A DNA stretch of 64,000 nucleotides, from the NCBI RefSeq assembly GCF_005870085.1, contig NZ_SZNM01000003.1, forward strand, positions 270,749 through 334,748. Direction: 5' to 3'. A model generated the notes under the pieces. It ran no database searches, was not told where the DNA came from, and worked only from the letters and a program-made list of their open reading frames with translations. Below are positions 9,562-18,889 of the stretch, piece after piece (the first letter of the stretch is position 1; every line of letters begins with the position of its first letter). This DNA is from Aquibacillus sediminis. Lineage in GTDB: Bacteria; Bacillota; Bacilli; Bacillales; Amphibacillaceae. Made by a program: the position numbers and the translations under genes.

Positions 9562-10131
9562 TTGACACAAGAAATTGAAATTGAATTTAAAAATATGTTG
9601 ACTAAATTAGAATATCAACGTTTGCAACAGTTTTTTAACTTAGATAACCATCCAGCAACCATTCAAACAAATCACTATTTTGAAACCAAAGACTTTCAGT
9701 TAAAAGCAAATGGAGCTGCTTTAAGAATTAGAAAAAAAAATGACTTATGGCAATTAACATTAAAACAGCCACACACGGATGGCTTATTAGAGACCCATGA
9801 TACCTTAACAGCCGAAGAAGCACATTCGTGGATAAATGGCGATATTATTCCCAAACCTCATGTTGCAAAACAATTGAATCAGTTAGGAATAGATTTTGCC
9901 AAACTTCATTATGGTGGTAGGCTGCAAACTCATAGGCAAGAAGTACCTTATCAGGATACGATCGTTGTTTTGGATTATAATACGTATAACAATCATGTTG
10001 ATTATGAGCTAGAGTTGGAAGCCAAAAACTTTCAACATGGCCAAAAAGTCTTTAATCAGTTACTCATTGAACAACAAATTCCAAAACGAGAAACCGACAA
10101 TAAAATAAAACGGTTTTATACAACGCTTTAG
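9562..10131 (+). CDS. yjbK: CYTH-domain protein YjbK (putative triphosphate-tunnel enzyme)
   Basis: CYTH/triphosphate tunnel metalloenzyme family. The hallmark EIEIEFK (ExExK) is at residues 4-10, and later alternating charged strands (ALRIRKKND, LTLKQP, DYELELEA) line the tunnel. The substrate in Bacillus is unknown; relatives act on inorganic tri-/polyphosphate or thiamine triphosphate. The frame opens at 9544, but GGAGG at 9549-9553 selects TTG 9562, giving MTQEIEIEFKNML as in B. subtilis. 189 residues. It stands divergent from relQ, a fixed neighbour in Bacillaceae. Confidence 0.87.
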   Translation: MTQEIEIEFKNMLTKLEYQRLQQFFNLDNHPATIQTNHYFETKDFQLKANGAALRIRKKNDLWQLTLKQPHTDGLLETHDTLTAEEAHSWINGDIIPKPHVAKQLNQLGIDFAKLHYGGRLQTHRQEVPYQDTIVVLDYNTYNNHVDYELELEAKNFQHGQKVFNQLLIEQQIPKRETDNKIKRFYTTL

Positions 10132-10247
10132 CCTTGTTAAACATATAATAGTTCAACCTACTAAACAGATAAGTTGCTCAAGCGAATGAGGCATTGGTAC
10201 AATATACTAAAATGATTGATTGATGATGCACGAGGGGTTTGGTAAGG

Positions 10248-10547
10248 ATGATACAACCAATTACTGTTTCTAAGACAATTGGTGGCAACAACAGAATAGA
10301 ACAACTCTGTAAAATGTTCTCTGCTCGAATAGCTATACATCTAAGAAAAAGGTCAGTTTTAAATTGGGGATTTCTACCGTTTACAAACACACCAATTCAA
10401 AAAGATGCATGGCTTCTTTACATGGATGCAGTACTTAATCCAGTTTCCATACCAAAGTCATACAAATGTGCGCTGTTTCATTGCCTATCTTTAACAACAC
10501 ACCAAATGATGAATACACCCGAGGAACAGAAAGGAGAATCATTGTGA
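10248..10547 (+). pseudogene. Degraded truncated haemoglobin (YjbI remnant)
   Basis: The 99-residue frame resembles group II truncated haemoglobin at both ends. ITVSKTIGGNNRIEQLC with FSARIAIH matches the A/B helices, and FLPFTNTPIQKDAW through [12 protein letters not shown] matches the segment after the proximal His to the C-terminus. About 30-35 residues (the E/F region with its haem-pocket residues) are missing, and the position of the proximal His (RARHLPF in homologues) reads NWGFLPF. It cannot bind haem in the usual way. It still has a start (ATG 10248 after GAGGGG) and ends by overlapping the spxH start (TTGTGA), as yjbI precedes yjbH in B. subtilis. It may persist as a translated leader for spxH. 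Confidence 0.65.
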
Positions 10548-11428
10548 CTTGGAATTCATCTGGATCTAACAACCAGAGTAACCAAACCGCACCGTATGGC
10601 TTTTTTGATTTTTTGAAAAAACAAGTAGAAATATATGTTTTTGTTGATCCACTATGTCCAGAATGTTGGTCGCTTGAACCCTATTTAAAAAAGCTTACGA
10701 TCGAATATGGCCGTTTTTTTACCATTCGCCCTATCCTAAGTGGTCGTTTAATGACATTAAATAAAGATAATTTTGGAAAACCGAAACGTCTGAAAGAAAT
10801 TTGGGAAAAAACTGCTAATCGTACAGGTATGAGCTGTGACGGAGATATATGGATAGAAAATCCAATTACACATCCCTTATACACTTCTATCGCAATCAAA
10901 GCAGCAGAACTACAAGGTAAAAAAGCTGGACGAAAATATTTACGAAAAATTCAGGAGAACGTATTTTTAGATAAGCAAGATATTTCAAAAGAAGATGTCC
11001 TACTCAAATGTGCGGAACAATCTAACTTAGATATAGAAGAATTTAAATCCGACCTCTATTCCAAAACCGCTAGAAAAGCATTACAATGTGATCTGAAACT
11101 AACGAAAGAAATGGGTGTGGAATACATTCCATCACTTGTTTTTTTCAATGAAAATGGAGAAGAAGGTTTGAAACTATCTGGGTTATATCCATATGACATC
11201 TATGTAAAAGTCTTAAAACAGATGTTACAAAAGGATCCCACTCCCGCTACCAAACCAGAACTCGTAGATTTTTTATCCCATTTTCATTTCGTGGGAACGA
11301 AAGAGATCTCCGTTGTTTATGATTGGTCTTACGAAAAAACAGCTAAAGAAATGAAAAAATTACAATTAAAACAACTTGTAGAAAAAGTACCTGTCAAGCA
11401 TGGAACATTTTGGAGATATATTGGATAA
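10544..11428 (+). CDS. spxH: ClpXP adaptor protein SpxH (YjbH), DsbA-like
   Basis: Adaptor that presents the global regulator Spx to ClpXP for degradation. The thioredoxin-like fold carries C38-P-E-C41 in [15 protein letters not shown]. Further conserved segments are [27 protein letters not shown] and the C-terminal [10 protein letters not shown]. The frame is open from 10466, but AAGGAGA selects GTG 10544, overlapping the upstream stop. The resulting N-terminus ([19 protein letters not shown]) has no His or Cys, unlike B. subtilis YjbH, whose N-terminal His/Cys cluster binds zinc. 294 residues. Spx and MecA are encoded 5-7 kb away. Confidence 0.92.
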   Translation: MTWNSSGSNNQSNQTAPYGFFDFLKKQVEIYVFVDPLCPECWSLEPYLKKLTIEYGRFFTIRPILSGRLMTLNKDNFGKPKRLKEIWEKTANRTGMSCDGDIWIENPITHPLYTSIAIKAAELQGKKAGRKYLRKIQENVFLDKQDISKEDVLLKCAEQSNLDIEEFKSDLYSKTARKALQCDLKLTKEMGVEYIPSLVFFNENGEEGLKLSGLYPYDIYVKVLKQMLQKDPTPATKPELVDFLSHFHFVGTKEISVVYDWSYEKTAKEMKKLQLKQLVEKVPVKHGTFWRYIG

Positions 11429-11439
11429 ACCAGTTTTAG

Positions 11440-11473
11440 TGATCAACTTCGGACAAAGGAGTTGGTCTTTTTT
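11440..11473 (+). terminator. Terminator of spxH
   Basis: GATCAACTT pairs with GAGTTGGTC, followed by six Ts. Confidence 0.8.
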
Positions 11474-11541
11474 ATTGCTCGCAATCCCCTCTTAACATGC
11501 GGGAGGTGCAATGCTATATACAGATTTTTATTATTGTATAA

Positions 11542-11807
11542 AAGCTGTATTATGGCAACAAGTCATTAACTAATTTAACTACTGAAGTACAGTGATTTTC
11601 CAAAATACACGGTATCTAGATAATTAGCGCTAAATTATGCGTGAAGAGGCACTAAATACGCCGAATCTAGAGAATTAGCGCTGGATTATGCGTGAAAAGG
11701 CACTAAATACGCAGGATCTAGATAATTAGCGCTGGATTATGCGTGAAAAAGCACTAAATGCGCAGGATCTAGATAATTAGCGCTGGATTATGCGTGAAAA
11801 AGCCTCT
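11542..11807. repeat. 51-bp tandem repeat array I with shared leader
   Basis: Four head-to-tail units of about 51 bp (11603-11807), each around ACGCAGGATCTAGATAATT, AGCGCTGGATTATGCGTG and AAAAGGCACT. They are preceded by a leader (11542-11606) that recurs almost unchanged before array II at 43.5 kb. Units are contiguous with no unique spacers, and stop codons interrupt the frames. Function unknown. Confidence 0.85.
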
Positions 11808-11945
11808 AAAATCGTGCTATCGAGAAAAATCTAAATACGCGTTATAACAAAACAACAATTAAAAACAATTATAAATGTTACTGCGCATAATACAGCAAAT
11901 GAACAGTAATAACCATAAGGTTCACTAATCAAAATAAAATAAAAA

Positions 11946-11975
11946 AAGGATATGTCCGTCGACATATCCTTCTTA
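11946..11975. terminator. Bidirectional terminator-like palindrome
   Basis: AAGGATATGTC / GACATATCCTT palindrome with A-rich left and T-containing right flanks. There is no obvious upstream gene, so it may close a transcript arising in the repeat region. Confidence 0.55.
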
Positions 11976-12198
11976 TCGTCTATTTCTAGACAAGGGGGGA
12001 TGGGAGAAAGTTTCAGGTCAAACAAAGGGGTTTTTTGTTTGTTAAACATCTCACATTTATTAATATAGCATCGTTCGACGAATTTTGCAATAGCAGTGTT
12101 CACTAGTTCACATAAATGTCACACTTCTATCTACAAATCTTTTCTCATATAATTTACATAGAAAATATCAGTGGACAAAGCCTTGGAGGTGAATAGAG

Positions 12199-12375
12199 GT
12201 GCGACGCTTCTTTCCATTATTCTTTTCTTTTTTAACCATTCTTTCCTTTATTTTAAACATATTTGCGCTAATGCAACTCATTCCACTAATCCTTACGTTA
12301 CCAATGTTATTTATTTCTATTTACTTAATGATCTTTTCTTTAACACATAGAAATGCATTTCGGGGATTTAAATAA
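12199..12375 (+). CDS. Small two-helix membrane protein, unknown function
   Basis: 58 residues from GTG 12199, preceded by GGAGGTGA at 6-nt spacing. The sequence starts MRRFFPLFFSFLTILSFIL and forms two hydrophobic segments separated by LMQLIPLILTLPM, ending in a basic tail (HRNAFRGFK). The strong ribosome site, positive-inside ends and lack of a competing frame support a real gene. I do not recognise a family. A TATAAT-like hexamer lies at 12148-12153. Confidence 0.6.
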   Translation: MRRFFPLFFSFLTILSFILNIFALMQLIPLILTLPMLFISIYLMIFSLTHRNAFRGFK

Positions 12376-12419
12376 CGTATTTACCTCTTCGTTAAGCCTC
12401 CTTCTAAACGCGACACAGA

Positions 12420-12462
12420 AAAAAACCGAGTGAAAGCATCAACATGTTCCACTCGGTTAAAT
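12420..12462 (-). terminator. Terminator of pepF
   Basis: ACCGAGTG / CACTCGGT stem followed by seven Ts on the minus strand. Confidence 0.88.
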
Positions 12463-12466
12463 TTAT

Positions 12467-14284
12467 TTATTCCATTTCCTCTAATAATTGTTCCATTTCT
12501 GTTAACTTCTCTTCAAATACATCTAGCGCAGACAAGATTGGTTGTTTCTCGGTCATGTCGACTCCAGCTTGTTTTAATACTTCAATCGGATAATCACTAT
12601 TCCCAGCTTTTAAGAAACCTAAATAGCGTTCAACAGCAGGGTCTTTTTCTTTGAGAATTTGTGATGCTAGTGTTGTTGCAGCAGCATAACCTGTTGCATA
12701 TTGATACACATAATAATTGTAATAAAAATGCGGGATACGAGCCCATTCTAATCCAATTTCTTCATCTATTACAATATCATCACCAAAATATTTTTTATTA
12801 AGATCATAATAAACCTCCGTTAACTTATCAGCTGTCAATGCCTCCCCATTTTGATCCAGGATATGAATATTATGTTCAAACTCAGCAAACATTGTTTGAC
12901 GGAATACCGTACCACGGAAGCCTTCCAAGAAATGATTTAATAAGAATAATTTTTCCTTTTGATCTTTCGTATTTTGAATCATATACTCATTCAGAAGTGC
13001 CTCATTACAAGTAGAAGCAACTTCGGCCACGAATATGGAGTAATTTCCATAACGGAATGGCTGATGTTTGCGTGTATAATAGCTGTGAACGGAGTGACCA
13101 AGCTCATGTGCCAAAGTAAACAGGTTATTTAAGTTATTTTGCCAATTCAATAAAATATATGGATTGGTACCATAAGCACCTGAGGAATATGCTCCACTAC
13201 GCTTTCCTTTATTTTCTTCGACATCAATCCAGCGATTCTCATAGCCCTCTTTTATGATTCCTACATATTCGTCTCCAAGTGGAGCAAGGCCTTTTAGCAC
13301 GTGTTCTTGTGCTTTTTCATATGGAATTTTCATATCGACATCTTTGACTAATGGTGTATACAAGTCATACATATGCACTTCATCAAGTGCTAAAACTTTC
13401 TTACGTACTGCAACATATCGATGCAATAGAGATAAACGTTCATTAATTGCTTCCACTAAATTATCATACACTTGTTCTGGAATCTTATTGTTATCAAGTG
13501 CTGATTGACGTGCAGACTCATAATTTCGAATCTTAGCATAAAAGTTATTTTTCTTGACAGCGCCTGACAAGGTTGATGAAAATGTATTTTTAAACTTACC
13601 AAACGTGTCATACATCGCTTTAAATGCCTCTTTACGGACTTGACGATCACTAGATTCCAAAAATCCTAAATAACGGCCATGTGTTAATTCAACATCATTT
13701 CCATCTTCATCTTTAATAACTGGGAACGTTAAATCTGCATTGTTTAGCATTCCAAATGTTTGTGCAGCATTGCCAGTCACTTCCGATGCTTCTGCTAACA
13801 GTTCCTCTTCTTTCTCACTTAAAATATGTGGACGCTGTCTAGTAATTTCATTTAGTGCATGTTGATAAAGCTTTAGTTCTTCTTTCTCCTCTAGAAAGTT
13901 TTTTAATTTTGTATCATCAATCGACAGAATTTCAGGTACAATAAAGCTCATTGCACTAGATACTTGCGTAATCAGATTTTCTGCTTTTGCATTTAATGCT
14001 TGATAAAAAGAATTCGTCGTGTCTTGGTCATATCTCATATGTGCGTATGTAAAAAGTTTGCCAATACGCTCTGATACCTCATCCTGAAGGGTCAACAATT
14101 CATACAAGTTTTGTGCTGATTGATCTAATTTACCTTGATACTCTTTAAAAGTCGGTACCTGTTGTTTAATCGCTTCTAGTTCTTGTTCCCATTGTTCATC
14201 AGTAGCAAAAATATCCTCTAATTTCCATGTTTTTTCTTCAGGTATTTCTTCTCTTTTTTTTATTTGTTTAGCAGATTGTGCCAA
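12467..14284 (-). CDS. pepF: Oligoendopeptidase F (M3 family)
   Basis: Cytosolic zinc metallopeptidase that cuts oligopeptides, probably those imported by the Opp system encoded 6 kb away. The 605-residue protein has the M3 architecture: an N-terminal helical lid (~1-200) and the catalytic HELGHSVHS with HExxH zinc ligands, the third ligand Glu lying in VAEVASTCNEALL. The open frame extends to 14404, but GGAGG at suitable distance selects TTG 14284 (MAQSAKQIKKREEIPEE). B. subtilis YjbG occupies the same place between coiA and spxH. Confidence 0.92.
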   Translation of the reverse strand: MAQSAKQIKKREEIPEEKTWKLEDIFATDEQWEQELEAIKQQVPTFKEYQGKLDQSAQNLYELLTLQDEVSERIGKLFTYAHMRYDQDTTNSFYQALNAKAENLITQVSSAMSFIVPEILSIDDTKLKNFLEEKEELKLYQHALNEITRQRPHILSEKEEELLAEASEVTGNAAQTFGMLNNADLTFPVIKDEDGNDVELTHGRYLGFLESSDRQVRKEAFKAMYDTFGKFKNTFSSTLSGAVKKNNFYAKIRNYESARQSALDNNKIPEQVYDNLVEAINERLSLLHRYVAVRKKVLALDEVHMYDLYTPLVKDVDMKIPYEKAQEHVLKGLAPLGDEYVGIIKEGYENRWIDVEENKGKRSGAYSSGAYGTNPYILLNWQNNLNNLFTLAHELGHSVHSYYTRKHQPFRYGNYSIFVAEVASTCNEALLNEYMIQNTKDQKEKLFLLNHFLEGFRGTVFRQTMFAEFEHNIHILDQNGEALTADKLTEVYYDLNKKYFGDDIVIDEEIGLEWARIPHFYYNYYVYQYATGYAAATTLASQILKEKDPAVERYLGFLKAGNSDYPIEVLKQAGVDMTEKQPILSALDVFEEKLTEMEQLLEEME

Positions 14285-14416
14285 CTGTCCATCCTCCTTT
14301 TTCCTTCTACCTATATAATTTCTTGATAAAAAGCTAAAAACCTTTATAACTATCCCTATCTTTTTATCACCTATTATTAGTATATCGAAACAAAACCAGA
14401 TCATGCGAATAGTTGC

Positions 14417-15583
14417 TCATAATCCGCTATTCATTAATTGTTCCAACAGGCGATGATCCGCATCAATCGCACGGTTGATATGGTGGTGACATGGAATTTC
14501 CTTTACTAATTTGTAGGTTATTGGACTTTCCTCATGCAAGTAATTTAATTGAACAAGTAAGTGGAGATATTCCAAAACTGGATCATAGACAGGTTTGACA
14601 AGCGGGAAATATGAAGGAGGTAACTTGTCTTTTCTTATTAAACAATCACACATCTGTTTGGTAACTTGCTTATATGGCGTTTGGAACAGATTTAAGACTA
14701 ATCTGCTTTGCCAAATCCATGGTGGACTGTTCATGATGAATTGCCCCCGTACAGGTAAATGTACAATAGATGGGAGTAAACTGGGATGCAAATGTTGAAG
14801 ATAAAGCCACTGATTCCATTGACGTTGTTTGGAAGAATAACTACGTAATGGTTTAGTTCGAAGTCGTTCCTTTTCTATCTTCCATATTTGCAAAAGTTGA
14901 TAGTTGCTCTTGCCGTTATAACGCCATAAGTCGGCCAATTTTAACCTAGTAAGTTTTTGAAACTGAAATTGTGCGTAGGATACATTTTTTCCTGTAGCTT
15001 GAATCGAATGAACAATTGATATATCTTTCGTTTTTGGACAATAAAAGTAAAAAGTCAGTGGGAGTTGCTTGGAGAATTGATGAAGAAACTTGTAGTCAGA
15101 AGCATTCGTTTGTAGTGAAAACTCTCCTTTTCGCTTCATTCGATTACCACCGAGGATCCATATTGGATGGATGTTTAATCGTTTGTAGCCTTTATTTCTG
15201 TGAATAAATTCCTCATGTGAAATGCGTGCACATTGGTACTCCACAACAATGGTCTTCGAGCCAATTTGAAATAACAAATCCGGCCTCTGATTAATAGTCG
15301 GTAAATATACTTCTAAACGCACATCAACCCCTTGATTCTTTAGCCAATAATATAAATCAAGTTTACCATGTTCATGGTATTCACCCTCCCCGCTACTTGA
15401 AGATGGACAAGCGCTTTTCGCATAGTGGGCAAAGTGGGGAATCTTGTACTTACCCGTCTTCATAATCACATGTTCCTTACAATGTGGACAGGAAAATGAA
15501 TTTTGTTTCAGCTTTTCTAATTTGTGGGGTTCTAATAAAGCAGGGGTTAATAAATAGCCATTTTGATTCATTGCTTGTAGCAT
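14417..15583 (-). CDS. coiA: Competence protein CoiA-like
   Basis: CoiA/YjbF family, needed for full transformation in naturally competent Gram-positives. A Cys-rich N-terminal motif (SFSCPHCKEHVIMKTGKYK, then HFAHY and a later Cys) resembles a zinc ribbon. It is followed by a PD-(D/E)xK nuclease-like core (RPDLLFQ...IVVEYQ), and the rest is divergent and aromatic-rich. ATG 15583 is chosen because CCTCC on the plus strand (GGAGG on the minus) lies 8 nt away. 388 residues. It sits between pepF and mecA as in B. subtilis. Whether this organism is competent is not known. Confidence 0.87.
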   Translation of the reverse strand: MLQAMNQNGYLLTPALLEPHKLEKLKQNSFSCPHCKEHVIMKTGKYKIPHFAHYAKSACPSSSSGEGEYHEHGKLDLYYWLKNQGVDVRLEVYLPTINQRPDLLFQIGSKTIVVEYQCARISHEEFIHRNKGYKRLNIHPIWILGGNRMKRKGEFSLQTNASDYKFLHQFSKQLPLTFYFYCPKTKDISIVHSIQATGKNVSYAQFQFQKLTRLKLADLWRYNGKSNYQLLQIWKIEKERLRTKPLRSYSSKQRQWNQWLYLQHLHPSLLPSIVHLPVRGQFIMNSPPWIWQSRLVLNLFQTPYKQVTKQMCDCLIRKDKLPPSYFPLVKPVYDPVLEYLHLLVQLNYLHEESPITYKLVKEIPCHHHINRAIDADHRLLEQLMNSGL

Positions 15584-15942
15584 TCCATACACCTCCACTT
15601 TTATATTTCGATAACAGAGGTATACTTCCTCTACTGATATGTGACGTCTATGTGACACTTTGTGATTTTCGATGACGTAGTTGATAGAAAATCCGATGTA
15701 ATTTTACTATGCCTTTCTACAAATACTTAGTTTTTATCGCTTATACCATATACTTACTTCTCTTAAGCTATGATTCATTATATATGCGGTTGAACCGAAA
15801 AAAGTACAAGCATGTAAGTAAGCGGAAAAAAAAGCGTCGTTGAACCAGAAAACAATCAGCACTCAACTCAAATTGTCCTTAAATTTAAAACTTACGTCGG
15901 AGTTTATATTTTTTGTGACAACACAACATACTCTAAAAAAGA
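15584..15942. other. coiA-mecA intergenic region
   Basis: About 360 bases without a gene. It holds the coiA promoter region and AT-rich sequence. I see no repeat-family member and no clear operator; a ComK-type AAAA-N5-TTTT pair was not convincing. Confidence 0.5.
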
Positions 15943-15974
15943 ACAAAAAAAAGCATTCGCGCTATACGAATGCT
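15943..15974 (-). terminator. Terminator of mecA
   Basis: AGCATTCG / CGAATGCT stem beginning at the mecA stop codon, with eight Ts after it on the minus strand. Confidence 0.92.
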
Positions 15975-16659
15975 AATCTTGCAATGGGAAGTACTCTTTA
16001 ATTTGCGACAGTGCGTCAGCTTCAAAGATTGACTTCCCGTATTCTTGTAATCGGTATATCGTAACACTTGATTCTTTACCAAATTCTAAAATTTGGCTTA
16101 GCACGTTTTCTTGTTCTTCGTCCTCTAGATAATCATCTTCAAATTGAATTAACAATAAATATTGACCTTCAAAATGATAAAGGCGGTCGGACACACCATC
16201 CACATTTGGGAAGTAATGACTTAACTGAATTACCTCTTCGAAATCATTGAAACTTACTACGAATGATAATTCTTCCTCAAGCAATTTCATATCAAATTCT
16301 TCTTGATGGGATGTTCCAAATTTCTCGTCTAATAACGATTCAATTTTTTCATCAACAGGCATATCAATCGTTTTTCCATTTTCCGTTGGTAATTCTAAAT
16401 TCTGCCCATCTTTAGACAACTGGGCTTTTGTAACCACGATCTCTAGCCCTTTATCAAGTGCTTGAACTTGTATCCATAATGGGCCATCTATATTAAAATC
16501 TTCTTCATTGTAATTGACTTCATCCATTACTTGCCAAAATAATTGTTCACTTTTCTCACGATTATACCAAATTTCTTCTCGGTCAAATCCACGATCTTCA
16601 ATATCTAGATAGGAAATATAGAACTTTACCGTATTTTCATTAATTCTTTCTATTTCCAT
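15973..16659 (-). CDS. mecA: Adaptor protein MecA
   Basis: ClpC adaptor that targets ComK, ComS and other proteins for ClpCP degradation. It begins MEIERINENTVKFYISYLDIEDRGF, the conserved substrate-binding N-domain, followed by an acidic linker (~100-125) and a C-terminal domain that binds ClpC (SFNDFEEVIQLSHYF to the end). 228 residues is near the family norm (B. subtilis 218). GGGAGAGTGG precedes ATG. A hairpin with TAGGTG/CACCTA arms lies in the leader (16689-16712). Confidence 0.94.
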   Translation of the reverse strand: MEIERINENTVKFYISYLDIEDRGFDREEIWYNREKSEQLFWQVMDEVNYNEEDFNIDGPLWIQVQALDKGLEIVVTKAQLSKDGQNLELPTENGKTIDMPVDEKIESLLDEKFGTSHQEEFDMKLLEEELSFVVSFNDFEEVIQLSHYFPNVDGVSDRLYHFEGQYLLLIQFEDDYLEDEEQENVLSQILEFGKESSVTIYRLQEYGKSIFEADALSQIKEYFPLQD

Positions 16660-16960
16660 CTCGCCACTCTCCCTTCTGATAAAATTTTAGGTGGAAGGGA
16701 TACTTCACCTAGTTATACTCCTATTACCACCATACCCAATTATTACATGGATCAATCATCATTTTATCTTAGTTTTATTTTATGATATTTTCTCCTGTTT
16801 GAAAACACATATTACTTATCTCTTTAAAAAACAGGCGAATTTCACAAATTTCATGTTTGGATAATAGGCTATACTAAAGGATGATTAGTTTATTATTTTA
16901 ACTTATTTCGATACATTTGTCACTAGTCCTGCCTTTGCAATCGATTGGTAGTATATAGAA
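16660..16960. other. spxA-mecA intergenic region
   Basis: About 300 bases, AT-rich, containing the mecA leader. The only structure I see is the hairpin at 16689-16712 (TAGGTG...CTTCACCTA) just upstream of the ribosome site. Confidence 0.5.
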
Positions 16961-16997
16961 AAAAACGCAGACCTCCATCTTAAAAGATCTGCGCTTA
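16961..16997 (-). terminator. Terminator of spxA
   Basis: GCGCAGA / TCTGCGT stem followed by a run of Ts on the minus strand, just after the spxA stop. Confidence 0.85.
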
Positions 16998-17000
16998 TGT

Positions 17001-17396
17001 TTAGTTAACCATTCGTTGTGCTTCACGAAGCTGGAATGTTCGAACCGTTCGAGGTAGAAAACGTCTAATTTCATCCTCATTATAGCCGACTTGAAGACGT
17101 TTTTCATCAAGAATAATCGGACGACGAAGAAGTCCTGGATTTTCTTGGATCAGTTCAAATAAATCTTTCATCGGCATCTGATCTAAATTAATATTAAGCT
17201 TTTGAAAAACCTTTGATCTAGTTGAAATAATTTCGTCCGTTCCATCCTCTGTCATTCTTAGAATTTCTTTAATCTCATCTAATGTCAGTGCATCGGAGAA
17301 AATATTTCGTTCATGGAATGGTATATCGTGTTCTTCGAGCCATGCTTTTGCTTTGCGACAAGATGTACAACTTGGTGAGGTATAAAGTGTTACCAT
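17001..17396 (-). CDS. spxA: Transcriptional regulator Spx
   Basis: ArsC-fold regulator that binds the RNA polymerase alpha C-terminal domain and controls the thiol-stress response. [20 protein letters not shown] places the redox switch at C10-x-x-C13. 131 residues, identical in length to B. subtilis Spx. The frame is open six codons further upstream, but the ribosome site GAGGAG and homology select ATG 17396. The C-terminal tail ([11 protein letters not shown]) is where ClpXP recognition occurs in homologues. Its partners SpxH and MecA are in the same block, and yjbC lies directly upstream as in the B. subtilis yjbC-spx operon. Confidence 0.96.
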   Translation of the reverse strand: MVTLYTSPSCTSCRKAKAWLEEHDIPFHERNIFSDALTLDEIKEILRMTEDGTDEIISTRSKVFQKLNINLDQMPMKDLFELIQENPGLLRRPIILDEKRLQVGYNEDEIRRFLPRTVRTFQLREAQRMVN

Positions 17397-17619
17397 TGAA
17401 ACTTCACTCCTCAATATATAAATTTTTTAATTTATAGTAACTACTAATGAATTGAAGACTTTATTAAATTAAAATAACTTTAAATAACCTTCTATCTACA
17501 GTATACTACAATTGTCAACTCAAAGGTAGAGAATTCTATAATTTTTTTAAAATTTATGTAATTTTTTTGACTTTTCCATACCTTTTAGAAATACCCTATT
17601 TCTGAACATAATAAACCCA

Positions 17620-17665
17620 AAAATGAAAACTCCCCTAGTTCCCAATGATGGTAACGCGGGAGTTT
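17620..17665 (-). terminator. Terminator of yjbC
   Basis: AACTCCC / GGGAGTT stem followed by TTCATTTTT on the minus strand. Any read-through would enter spxA. Confidence 0.7.
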
Positions 17666-17681
17666 AGTTAGCATCATATCT

Positions 17682-18275
17682 TTATTTACTATTTTTTTCA
17701 TCAATTGCATCATATATGTTTTCAATATCACGATCATCATCATAAGTAAGTACCTCATCAACAGGTTGATAGGGCTTACCATATATTTCTTCATCTTTAT
17801 AAGTGTGAATGTCCTCATACATTTTTTTCATTTGCTTATAGATCGTTTCTTCACCTTCATCATTTGGGGACCAATATAGGATTTCTAACGGACTTTCCTC
17901 ATTCGTCGCTAACGATCTCCTAGAGTAACCAATTGACTGCGCGTGTTGAAAGCCTTCTCTTTGATAGAATCGAAGTCGCTTTTGTGAATCCGAATCCTTA
18001 TAGTCAAACGGTTCTACTTCTAAAATAATTGGCTTATTTTTTTTCTTTAGTTTTTCAATTAATTGACTTCCTAAGCCTTGACCTCTGGCAGCATTTGATA
18101 CAAATACATAATCAATAAAGATAAATGTTTCAAATTCCGCATACATTAAAACATGATTAGGACCTTCATCTTTATGATAAACGTCTCCTTTTTCCTTCAA
18201 AAGCATTTCCATATGTTCCTTTGACTTCATTTCTTCAATTGGAAAATACTCATTCAACTTTTCATACCAATTCAT
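17682..18275 (-). CDS. yjbC: GNAT-family acetyltransferase YjbC
   Basis: N-acetyltransferase of unknown substrate. The acetyl-CoA site signature FVSNAARGQGLGSQLIEKL (RxxGxG/A) is near residues 80-98, with the usual C-terminal FYQREGF strand-turn. The C-terminus carries an acidic extension (VDEVLTYDDDRDIENIYDA). 197 residues. In B. subtilis yjbC is co-transcribed with spx and linked to salt stress; the same pairing is seen here, though a terminator lies between. Confidence 0.85.
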   Translation of the reverse strand: MNWYEKLNEYFPIEEMKSKEHMEMLLKEKGDVYHKDEGPNHVLMYAEFETFIFIDYVFVSNAARGQGLGSQLIEKLKKKNKPIILEVEPFDYKDSDSQKRLRFYQREGFQHAQSIGYSRRSLATNEESPLEILYWSPNDEGEETIYKQMKKMYEDIHTYKDEEIYGKPYQPVDEVLTYDDDRDIENIYDAIDEKNSK

Positions 18276-18673
18276 TGATCTACTCCCTTAACAAGTTTAT
18301 AGTGATCAAACTGTGAAAAAAATTCATGAAACTTAGAAACCATTAAGTTATGCACGAAGGATTACTTATATTACACAATTAACTTATTTAAAATGAAAAT
18401 CTCCCTTCATTAGTATAACGAATATCTCTCTAATTGTTAACATTTTTTACCATAAAGTTTTTTAAAATTTCGGCAATAAGTATTAGTTTGACCAAAATGA
18501 CTAGAAATATTTACATGGAATAAAGTTTTTTTTCATCCGTTTCTGTATAATATCTTCACATTAGAATACTTCATTTTTACGGATGAAGCGGGTTCTCATT
18601 TCGCTCTTTTCACCTGTTGATCCGCAGTCTGTAATTATTATGACCAAATACTTTCCTAATAAGCACACAAAGT
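18276..18673. other. Intergenic region upstream of yjbC
   Basis: About 400 bases, AT-rich, holding the yjbC promoter region. Around 18580-18620 lies a short piece (GGATGAAGCGGGTTCTCATT) similar to the degenerate repeats at 38.0 and 57.8 kb. Confidence 0.4.
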
Positions 18674-18840
18674 AAATAAAGTGAAACTTCAATCAGTGGA
18701 TTTTTTCTCTCCGCAAAGAAAAGAACCGCAGACCCTAAATCAATCGGGAAGAATGAGAAAGTTACACCCACTTAGTAAACCTCTCGATTCCATTTCATGT
18801 TTGGAATTGGGATTCTTACAGACGATTACACCGGGATAAA
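18674..18840. mobile_element. Dispersed structured repeat, copy B
   Basis: Family member starting AATAAAGTGAAACTTCAATC and ending ACACCGGGATAAA. More diverged in the centre than copies D and E. It abuts the terminator of the DUF4015 gene. Confidence 0.72.
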
Positions 18841-18845
18841 CAACT

Positions 18846-18885
18846 ATATAAAAAAAACCCTTGTCAATCTAAAGACAAGGGGGGA
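18846..18885 (-). terminator. Terminator of the DUF4015 gene
   Basis: CCCTTGTC / GACAAGGG stem followed by eight Ts on the minus strand. Confidence 0.9.
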
Positions 18886-18889
18886 TTAT

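Noticed and set aside
11603..11807. CRISPR array
   Set aside because: Units are contiguous and similar along their whole length; there are no unique spacers and no cas genes.
11831..12103. 90-residue minus-strand frame
   Set aside because: Contains a strong terminator-like palindrome and no convincing ribosome site or family.
17585..17818. 77-residue minus-strand frame after yjbC
   Set aside because: Out-of-frame overlap with the yjbC 3' end and its terminator; Met-rich composition is a shadow effect.
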